This document shows, in pieces, positions 1 through 4,718 of a DNA stretch of 6,945 nt; position 1 is the first letter of the stretch; each line of letters begins with the position of its first letter. A model generated the notes under the pieces. The model was given only the letters and a program-made list of their open reading frames with translations, had not been told where the DNA came from and searched no databases. The DNA is from Bacteroidales bacterium (GTDB lineage: Bacteria > Bacteroidota > Bacteroidia > Bacteroidales > Tenuifilaceae): NCBI GenBank assembly GCA_008933525.1, contig WBUV01000169.1:1-6945 (forward strand). The letters are read 5' to 3'. The position numbers were made by a program, and so were the translations under genes.

Positions 1-1
1 C

Positions 2-424
2 GATTATCCTTTTACCACGCTTGTTCCAAATATTGGGATTGTTCGCTATCGCGATGATCGCTCATTCGTAATGGCCGACATACCCGGAATTATTGAGGGC
101 GCTCACGAAGGAAAAGGTTTAGGCTTGAGGTTTTTACGTCACATTGAGCGTAACTCAATGCTGCTATTCATGGTTCCTGCCGATAGCGACGATGTGAAAA
201 AACAGTACCAAATTCTGGTTAATGAGCTTAAAATGTACAATCCAGAGCTGCTGGACAAGAAACGCGTTTTGGCAGTTACTAAGTGCGATTTGATTGATGA
301 CGAAATCAAAAAATCCATAAAAAAACATCTTCCAAAAATCCCTACTGTTTTTATTTCATCGGTTATTGGGCAAGGAATTGATGAATTGAAGGATCTACTC
401 TGGAATAGTATTAACAACGAATAG
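2..424 (+). CDS. obgE: GTPase ObgE/CgtA, C-terminal part (5' end outside window)
   Basis: Obg-family GTPases bind GTP/GDP and act in the cytoplasm in late assembly of the large ribosomal subunit and in growth control. The reading frame is open from base 2, with 140 residues visible; the glycine-rich Obg fold and the G1 P-loop lie upstream of the window. Seen here are G2 (YPFTT, fragment residues 2-6) followed by [11 protein letters not shown]3 (DIPGIIEGA, residues 26-34, the DxPG motif), the conserved run [15 protein letters not shown]4 as TKCD (residues 93-96, Thr in place of the usual Asn of NKxD) and G5 (SSVIGQG, from residue 119). The protein ends about 20 residues after G5, so it lacks the extra C-terminal domain of longer Obg proteins, which fits a short Bacteroidota form. 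The next gene starts 2 bases after the stop, suggesting co-transcription. Identification is firm; the true start is not visible. Confidence 0.96.
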   Translation, partial: DYPFTTLVPNIGIVRYRDDRSFVMADIPGIIEGAHEGKGLGLRFLRHIERNSMLLFMVPADSDDVKKQYQILVNELKMYNPELLDKKRVLAVTKCDLIDDEIKKSIKKHLPKIPTVFISSVIGQGIDELKDLLWNSINNE

Positions 425-426
425 AT

Positions 427-993
427 ATGCTTGACAGCCTTATTCAACTAGACACCAAGCTATTTCTGGCGCTTAATGGGGCTCACTCCCCTTTCTGGGA
501 CTGTATAATGCTTTTTGCATCGGGTAAATTAACCTGGCTGCCTTTATACCTATTGATTATTTACCTTATTGCTCGCGAGCACAGGTGGAAAACGCTTTGG
601 TGGCTTTTAGCCATTGCTCTGGTAGTAACTCTTGCCGATCAAATTTCAGTTCAAGCATTTAAAAACGTTTTTCAACGCTTGCGTCCTTGTCATAATCCAG
701 GCTTGAGCGATTTTATTCATTTGGTGGGTAGATGTGGTGGCAAGTATGGATTTATTTCATCGCACGCAGCAAATACATTTGGTGTAGCGGTGTTTCTTTC
801 ATTCCTTTTCAGCCGCAAATGGGTTACCGCTGGTTTGCTAGTTTGGGCTACATTCGTTTCATATAGTAGAATATACCTAGGCGTTCATTACCCAGGCGAT
901 GTTTTGGTAGGTGCAATTGTTGGTGCAGGTATTGGAAGTGCAGTGTGGTTTGTATCAAGCCGGTTGTTGAGTAGGTATGTTTATAAGAAATAG
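427..993 (+). CDS. PAP2-family membrane phosphatase
   Basis: Type 2 phosphatidic acid phosphatase family enzymes dephosphorylate lipid phosphates (undecaprenyl pyrophosphate, phosphatidate, PGP, lipid A phosphates) at the membrane face. The 188-residue protein carries the three-part signature: motif C1 K79-x6-R86-P87 (KNVFQRLRP), motif C2 as S111-S112-H113 (ISSHAANTFG, replacing PSGH) and motif C3 S147-R148 to H154 and D158 (SRIYLGVHYPGDV). H113 and H154 are the expected acid/base and nucleophile histidines. About five or six hydrophobic segments are visible (roughly 22-33, 36-50, 58-76, 116-130, 133-147, 158-178). The stretch CGGKYGF before the second motif resembles the Bacteroidota form of the family. 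It starts 2 bases after the obgE stop with no Shine-Dalgarno sequence, so it is probably in the same transcript, and its stop directly abuts the stop of the convergent gene. The substrate cannot be assigned: undecaprenyl-PP recycling or lipid A dephosphorylation are the main options. Confidence 0.92.
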   Translation: MLDSLIQLDTKLFLALNGAHSPFWDCIMLFASGKLTWLPLYLLIIYLIAREHRWKTLWWLLAIALVVTLADQISVQAFKNVFQRLRPCHNPGLSDFIHLVGRCGGKYGFISSHAANTFGVAVFLSFLFSRKWVTAGLLVWATFVSYSRIYLGVHYPGDVLVGAIVGAGIGSAVWFVSSRLLSRYVYKK

Positions 994-2784
994 CTACTGA
1001 ACTTCGCCAACTGTTAAATCGTCGAAATAGGCTTTTATCCAATAAGGATTCCATACATACACCTTGATGGGAACCGGATTGTCTGCAATTGGAGTTGTAA
1101 ATTCAATAACAAGTTTTTCCCTTCCTGTAGAGTCTATATCTAGAGTTGTTTTTGTGTTGATATAGAAATTTATATCGCTGTTTTGAACCACAAGCATCGC
1201 ATTTGGGTTGCCGTATCGCCAAATTTGTGCAGCATACTTCCTGTTTGGTCTTAAAGTTATATCTGCAGATATCCCGAATTGATTGGATTTGTTAACCATT
1301 ATTGATTTTGAGCCTTTGGGTGAAATACTTACAGATGCATTGTCAATAGTATCGCAGCTAAATTCATAAATAACATTTTGAGGAATAGGTAAGTATTTTT
1401 GCTTTTGAAAAGTTTCCTTTTTTCCATCGATTGCCGATTCATAGTCAGGCGTTTGCAGCAAATAATTCAACCTGCCGCTAGGTTTAAGTCTTAGGAACGA
1501 ATCCCAATGAGCGGCTTTGCTCATAGAATCCCAGTGTATTGCCATGTATCGGTACTGAAAGTTCACAAGCAATCCATATGATGTTAGAACAATAACTAAT
1601 GAGTATCCAATAATCTTTTTCCAACGTTTCTCATCAATCCAGTTTAAGATGTAGGCAAATGGGAGTGAGAGTAAAGCATACGATTCTATTAAAGGACGAG
1701 CCCCCAATCCTCCGCCATACCACCAGCTCCACCACGAGAATATAATGTAAACATTAAGTAAAAAGAATACTGTGATTGGCAAAAACCAGTCGAAACGTTT
1801 TTTTTTAAGCAAAAGGACTAATCCGGCTAAAGGCAAAATCATTAGAGGAGAGTATACTAGCCAACCTTTTCGGTAACTAAGTAATCCGTCGATTATATGT
1901 GGTTTTAAAAAAAAGAATCCCTCGTTGTTGTACGAATAGTATAGCCAATGCCCTGTTGCATATTTCCAGTATAAAAGTTGAGGAATCCACAAAGTTAATG
2001 CGAGTAGCATTGCAAATACCAGAAACTTCCAACTTTTGAGTATAAAAAAAACTCTTTCCTTAAACATTGAAAAACTGGTAGCTCCCCATAAGAAGAAAAA
2101 TATGAGTATAATTCCATTCGTGGGTCGTACAAGAGTTATTAATCCTGTAGCAAAACCTAAGTATATCCAGTACTTAATTTTTGGTAATTCCCAGAACTTT
2201 ACTGTAAGTAAGAAAAATAACGAGTATAGAAAAAAACTATAAACATGCGACATAGTAGCTTCCAGCGTGCTGTAGTGTAGCATGTTTGTCCCAATAAGTG
2301 TTGTAAAAAGAACAATTCCAACTACTCGCGGTTTAAACCATCTTAGGAGTATATGCCGTAAGATTATCAGCCCTAGTATCAAATAAAAAATAGCGCTAAT
2401 CTGTAACGAAAATAAGTAAGGTAATGAATATCCATCGGCTGGAAATCCAGAAATTAATGCAGTAAAATGGCCAACTAAAAAGAAAGGTAGATAAAGAAAA
2501 GCAAGGCCCATTGTCATTTTAACAACGTCTTTGCCTTCGGATGTTTTAAGCGGCCAATACTTGTCCGCATAGAATTCAGGATTATTTTTAGTGAATTCGA
2601 ATGATAGATCGTGATGAATTATTGCCGCAGGCAAATAGCAGTAGTAGGATATTATATCGTTATGAATTACCCTGCCATTCCTCCACGGCTTTGAGTTTAG
2701 GTTGATAAAAGTTACTAGTATTGCTACGAGCAGAATTGCTATTTTGCTGGAATCGAAATTAAACGAAAAGAATTTACGAACCAT
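994..2784 (-). CDS. Multi-pass membrane protein, GT-C/GT39-like glycosyltransferase with C-terminal beta-rich domain
   Basis: The 596-residue protein begins with a short basic tail and then about 12 hydrophobic segments (near 15-30, 92-112, 124-147, 153-169, 180-197, 204-219, 222-238, 251-270, 308-326, 333-350, 366-382, 391-408). The first extracytoplasmic loop holds HNDIISYYCYLPA (residues 41-53), whose D43 sits where GT-C glycosyltransferases keep the acidic catalytic residue. The motif LITLVRPTN (215-223) and a WWSWWYGGGLGARPLIE stretch (351-367) are typical of Bacteroidota GT39-like membrane proteins, which usually take sugars from polyprenyl-phosphate donors on the periplasmic side. Residues about 465-596 are soluble, rich in predicted beta strands and end with YFDDLTV, a pattern common at the end of jelly-roll carbohydrate-binding domains. 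It starts 3 bases after the stop of the cyclotransferase gene, without a Shine-Dalgarno sequence, so translation may be coupled. The membrane GT-C-like assignment is fairly good; donor and acceptor are unknown, and a non-catalytic role cannot be excluded. Confidence 0.72.
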   Translation of the reverse strand: MVRKFFSFNFDSSKIAILLVAILVTFINLNSKPWRNGRVIHNDIISYYCYLPAAIIHHDLSFEFTKNNPEFYADKYWPLKTSEGKDVVKMTMGLAFLYLPFFLVGHFTALISGFPADGYSLPYLFSLQISAIFYLILGLIILRHILLRWFKPRVVGIVLFTTLIGTNMLHYSTLEATMSHVYSFFLYSLFFLLTVKFWELPKIKYWIYLGFATGLITLVRPTNGIILIFFFLWGATSFSMFKERVFFILKSWKFLVFAMLLALTLWIPQLLYWKYATGHWLYYSYNNEGFFFLKPHIIDGLLSYRKGWLVYSPLMILPLAGLVLLLKKKRFDWFLPITVFFLLNVYIIFSWWSWWYGGGLGARPLIESYALLSLPFAYILNWIDEKRWKKIIGYSLVIVLTSYGLLVNFQYRYMAIHWDSMSKAAHWDSFLRLKPSGRLNYLLQTPDYESAIDGKKETFQKQKYLPIPQNVIYEFSCDTIDNASVSISPKGSKSIMVNKSNQFGISADITLRPNRKYAAQIWRYGNPNAMLVVQNSDINFYINTKTTLDIDSTGREKLVIEFTTPIADNPVPIKVYVWNPYWIKAYFDDLTVGEVQ

Positions 2785-2787
2785 ATA

Positions 2788-3867
2788 TTAATTTTCAATT
2801 CTAATTTCGTATAGTTTCGACCAATTCTTTCCTGTGACAAAGAATCGGTTATTAATTGAGTCGTAGGCTATTCCATTGAATGCATCTTCGTCTCCGTTTT
2901 TATCTGAGGATTTAAGGATGTTTGAGAAATCAATTTCCGATAGAACTTCGCCCGATTTTGGGTCAATAACAACCACTTTGTTTGTTAAATAAACATTCGC
3001 AAAGATTTTCCCATTTACATACTCAAGCTCATTTAACATTCTAACAGGACCAGTATTGTCGTATACTTCAATTCTTCTTAACTCGGCAAAGCCATTTGGT
3101 TCCATAAAGTGGATAGTATTGCTACCGTCGCTCATAATCAGTTCAGCTCCATTGGTAGTAAGTCCCCATCCCTGTGTGCTATAGCTGAAAGAGTGCAATT
3201 TTTTGAATGATTCAGAATCGTAAACAAAACCGATTCCACTAGTCCATGTAAGTTGGTATATTTTCCCGTCTAAAAGTGCGATTCCCTCTCCAAAATACTC
3301 CTGTCCCAAATTAGCACTTTGTAATACCTTGCCAGTTTCAAGTTCAACTTTTCGGAGACTAGAAGCGCCTTGTTGTCCTGTTCCTTCATAAATAAAGCCA
3401 TTGTGATAAAATAAACCTTGGGTGTATGCTTTGGGGTCGTGATTGTAGGTTTTGATTAGTTTGTAGCTGAGTTTTTTAGGAACATTTTTCGACTTTATTG
3501 CAACAGAAACTGAGGATGATTGACGTTGGTTGTTTTTCCAAGCAGTAACCTTAATATCTAGAGTTCCTAAGTTGTAATCTTGAGTAAGTATGCTGTACGA
3601 CAGATCGTTTAGTTTATCTGCTCTTTCGTTATCTAGGTATAAAACTAATGAATCAGGAATTATTTGTTCGTTCAATAATTTAATATTTAGTCTTATTTGA
3701 TCGCCAACGGATATAATTGTTCCGTTAATTGGGGATTCAATTTTTATCAAGTGAATTTGTTTTTCAACTTGTTTTTCCTTAACGCTAGGCATTTGTTCTT
3801 TTCGCCCATTTGAGCAGCCAAATATGGTTACGAGCGCTATTGCTGTAAGGGTTAGTTTGTTATTCAT
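2788..3867 (-). CDS. Lipoprotein glutaminyl-peptide cyclotransferase (plant/bacterial type) with N-terminal Ig-like domain
   Basis: This family converts N-terminal glutamine of peptides or proteins into pyroglutamate, releasing ammonia, and folds as a five-bladed beta-propeller unrelated to animal-type cyclotransferases. The 359-residue protein starts with a lipoprotein signal peptide: basic NNK, hydrophobic core and a lipobox-like TIFGC with C18. Residues about 38-126 look like an Ig-like beta domain (SPINGTIISVGDQIRLNI and a closing strand with SVSVAIKS). The propeller spans about 135-357 and shows family landmarks in order: DPKAYTQGL (144-152), YEGTGQQG (160-167, with E161 at the conserved Glu), YFGEGIA (191-197), LTW (206-208), GWGL (233-236), MSDGS (245-249), NELEYV (279-284), ANVY (290-293), FNGIAYD (330-336) and VTGKNW (344-349). 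No acidic cluster follows C18, so inner-membrane, periplasm-facing anchoring is more likely than surface export. It is the middle gene of a - strand operon, 23 bases after the HAD gene. Confidence 0.93.
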   Translation of the reverse strand: MNNKLTLTAIALVTIFGCSNGRKEQMPSVKEKQVEKQIHLIKIESPINGTIISVGDQIRLNIKLLNEQIIPDSLVLYLDNERADKLNDLSYSILTQDYNLGTLDIKVTAWKNNQRQSSSVSVAIKSKNVPKKLSYKLIKTYNHDPKAYTQGLFYHNGFIYEGTGQQGASSLRKVELETGKVLQSANLGQEYFGEGIALLDGKIYQLTWTSGIGFVYDSESFKKLHSFSYSTQGWGLTTNGAELIMSDGSNTIHFMEPNGFAELRRIEVYDNTGPVRMLNELEYVNGKIFANVYLTNKVVVIDPKSGEVLSEIDFSNILKSSDKNGDEDAFNGIAYDSINNRFFVTGKNWSKLYEIRIEN

Positions 3868-3890
3868 TTTTAATTTTCTTTTTGTTGATT

Positions 3891-4313
3891 CTATTTTCCA
3901 AATAATAATCGTTCAAAAAGGTTTTTCTTTTTAAACTGCTTCAGTAATTTCTTTTCCCTAACATGGTCGGGTTCGGTTGGACAAAGCATTTCCCATACCT
4001 TGCTCCAGCCAACAAATCCTCCAATATTCCTATCATCGATGAAAATATCCACTAAAAGTTTACGTGGTGTTTCGTTGTCCATAACTTCCTCCGGATGATT
4101 GCGGTTAACTGCGTAAAATTCTACTCCGTTATTGCGACAGAATTCAACTGCATCCTCTAACGATTTGCCTTCTCGAACAGTCCACATAATCAATACAAAT
4201 CCGCGTTTCTGTAGTTCCCGCAATGTTTCAAAGGCAAATAGCATTGGCTTGCCAATGGCTGGGTAGGCATTTTCTACAATTGTTCCATCAAAATCAACAG
4301 CAATCCTAAGCAT
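3891..4313 (-). CDS. Small cap-less HAD-family phosphatase (BT0820-like)
   Basis: HAD phosphatases use an Asp nucleophile and Mg2+ to hydrolyse phosphate esters. The 140-residue protein has motif I DFDGT (D7 nucleophile, D9 acid/base), motif II as T45 in MWTVREG, a basic R84-K85 pair at the motif III position and the motif IV acidic pair D93-D94 in DIFIDDRNIGG. There is no room for a cap domain, so it is a C0-type HAD like the small Bacteroides proteins annotated BT0820-type; this subfamily name is from memory. A basic, amphipathic tail (residues 119-140, KKLLKQFKKK and onward) could touch membrane or nucleic acid, which is inference. It is the first gene of the - strand operon, read from a recognisable promoter just upstream, with a predicted leader of only about 15-20 bases and no Shine-Dalgarno sequence. 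The natural substrate is unknown; the link to the cyclotransferase and GT-C genes hints at sugar-phosphate or envelope metabolism but does not prove it. Confidence 0.86.
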   Translation of the reverse strand: MLRIAVDFDGTIVENAYPAIGKPMLFAFETLRELQKRGFVLIMWTVREGKSLEDAVEFCRNNGVEFYAVNRNHPEEVMDNETPRKLLVDIFIDDRNIGGFVGWSKVWEMLCPTEPDHVREKKLLKQFKKKNLFERLLFGK

Positions 4314-4335
4314 CGTTATTTAACTAAATGAGTCT

Positions 4336-4366
4336 CAAATCTACATCAAATTTGCTAAACAACAAG
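4336..4366 (-). promoter_or_regulatory. Bacteroides-type promoter for the HAD-cyclotransferase-GT-C operon
   Basis: Read on the - strand, TAGATTTG (4343-4336) matches the -7 consensus TAnnTTTG exactly, and CTTG (4366-4363) lies at the -33 position with the canonical 19-base spacer, one base off TTTG. Transcription would start near 4328-4332, giving a leader of about 15-20 bases before the start codon at 4313. The -33 element overlaps the left arm of the inverted repeat at 4357-4384, so a protein bound there could block this promoter. Promoter function is inferred from consensus only. Confidence 0.62.
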
Positions 4367-4384
4367 GGGCAAGGGTTGTTGTTT
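4357..4384. repeat. Perfect 9-bp inverted repeat, possible operator
   Basis: AAACAACAA (4357-4365) and its exact reverse complement TTGTTGTTT (4376-4384) flank the 10-base spacer GGGGCAAGGG. The repeat lies in the divergent intergenic gap and covers the -33 element of the - strand promoter. It is upstream of both transcripts as predicted, so it is better read as a DNA operator than as a terminator or an RNA hairpin. The spacer is a run of purines with one C, unlike the AT-rich surroundings. No known regulator is recognised. Confidence 0.5.
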
Positions 4385-4387
4385 CTA

Positions 4388-4423
4388 GTTGATAGTAATA
4401 TTGCAAAATCAACGAACATCAAC
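4388..4423. repeat. TTGAT/ATCAA half-site cluster (candidate CRP/FNR-type operator)
   Basis: GTTGAT (4388-4393) is followed by two copies of its reverse complement ATCAAC at 4408-4413 and 4418-4423. The two ATCAAC copies are exactly 10 bases apart, one DNA turn, and lie on the same face of the helix. The half-site matches those of FNR/CRP-type sites (TTGAT-N4-ATCAA), but the spacing here is 14 or 24 bases rather than 4, that is, 10 or 20 more. The cluster lies roughly 65-100 bases upstream of the predicted cyd transcription start, a usual place for an activator. Binding is inference; short AT-rich repeats can occur by chance. Confidence 0.35.
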
Positions 4424-4451
4424 AGGCAAATAGTGTTATTTATCATCGGAG

Positions 4452-4482
4452 TTTGTTCCGTAACCATAAAAATGTAAATTTG
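4452..4482 (+). promoter_or_regulatory. Bacteroides-type promoter for the cytochrome bd operon
   Basis: TTTG (4452-4455) and TAAATTTG (4475-4482) match both halves of the Bacteroidota housekeeping promoter consensus TTTG-N19-TAnnTTTG, with exactly 19 bases between them. Transcription would begin around 4486-4490, leaving a leader of only about 13-17 bases before the ATG at 4503. The leader is AT-rich without a Shine-Dalgarno sequence, as usual in this phylum. Function is inferred from the sequence match and placement. Confidence 0.75.
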
Positions 4483-4502
4483 TTTGAGTTAAAAATATAG
4501 AT

Positions 4503-4715
4503 ATGATTAAACGCATCTTCCGCTTCTACTACGAGGGTTTTAAAAGTATGACCATTGGCAAAACGCTGTGGATTATTATCTTAATCAAACTCTTTGTAAT
4601 GTTTGCAGTTCTTAAGATTTTTTTCTTCCCAAATATCCTAAAACGAAATTTTAAAACCGACGAAGAACGTAGCAACTACGTTATTGAACAGTTAACCAAT
4701 AACCCTAAAAAATAA
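4503..4715 (+). CDS. DUF4492-like small membrane protein, candidate cytochrome bd accessory subunit
   Basis: The 70-residue protein has one hydrophobic span (about residues 22-43, LWIIILIKLF onward) flanked by a basic, aromatic N-terminal segment (IKRIFRFYYEGFKSMTIGK) and a charged C-terminal tail (KTDEERSNYVIEQL). The pattern YxEGFKxMTxGKxLW followed by LIKLFVMF and FFFPN agrees with what I recall of the DUF4492 family, found next to cydA in Bacteroidota. It is the first gene of the operon, just behind the promoter, with 3 bases between its stop and the cydA start. Small single-span subunits (CydX, CydH, CydS) stabilise bd oxidases in other bacteria, but this protein is about twice as long as CydX and does not resemble it by eye. 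A role in assembly or stability of the oxidase is inference from context; the family name is fairly secure. Confidence 0.82.
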   Translation: MIKRIFRFYYEGFKSMTIGKTLWIIILIKLFVMFAVLKIFFFPNILKRNFKTDEERSNYVIEQLTNNPKK

Positions 4716-4718
4716 ACT

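Noticed and set aside
278..289. G4 motif TKCD in ObgE instead of NKxD as a functional defect.
   Set aside because: The remaining G motifs are intact and Thr or Ser at this position is, as far as I recall, common in Bacteroidota Obg proteins.
751..781. Promoter-like TTTA-N19-TACATTTG on the + strand inside the PAP2 gene.
   Set aside because: Internal to a gene, no + strand gene follows before the convergent gene, and the -33 half is imperfect; likely a chance match.
1798..1806. A9/T9 homopolymer in the GT-C gene, with further 8-base A/T runs nearby, as a phase-variation switch.
   Set aside because: It encodes a Lys-Lys-Lys stretch, the gene is intact, and such runs are common in AT-rich genes; no repeat of a kind typical for phase variation.
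2036..2242. Open frame of 68 codons on the + strand opposite the GT-C gene.
   Set aside because: Antisense to membrane segments of a convincing gene; lysine-rich product from complementary phenylalanine codons, with no start signal.
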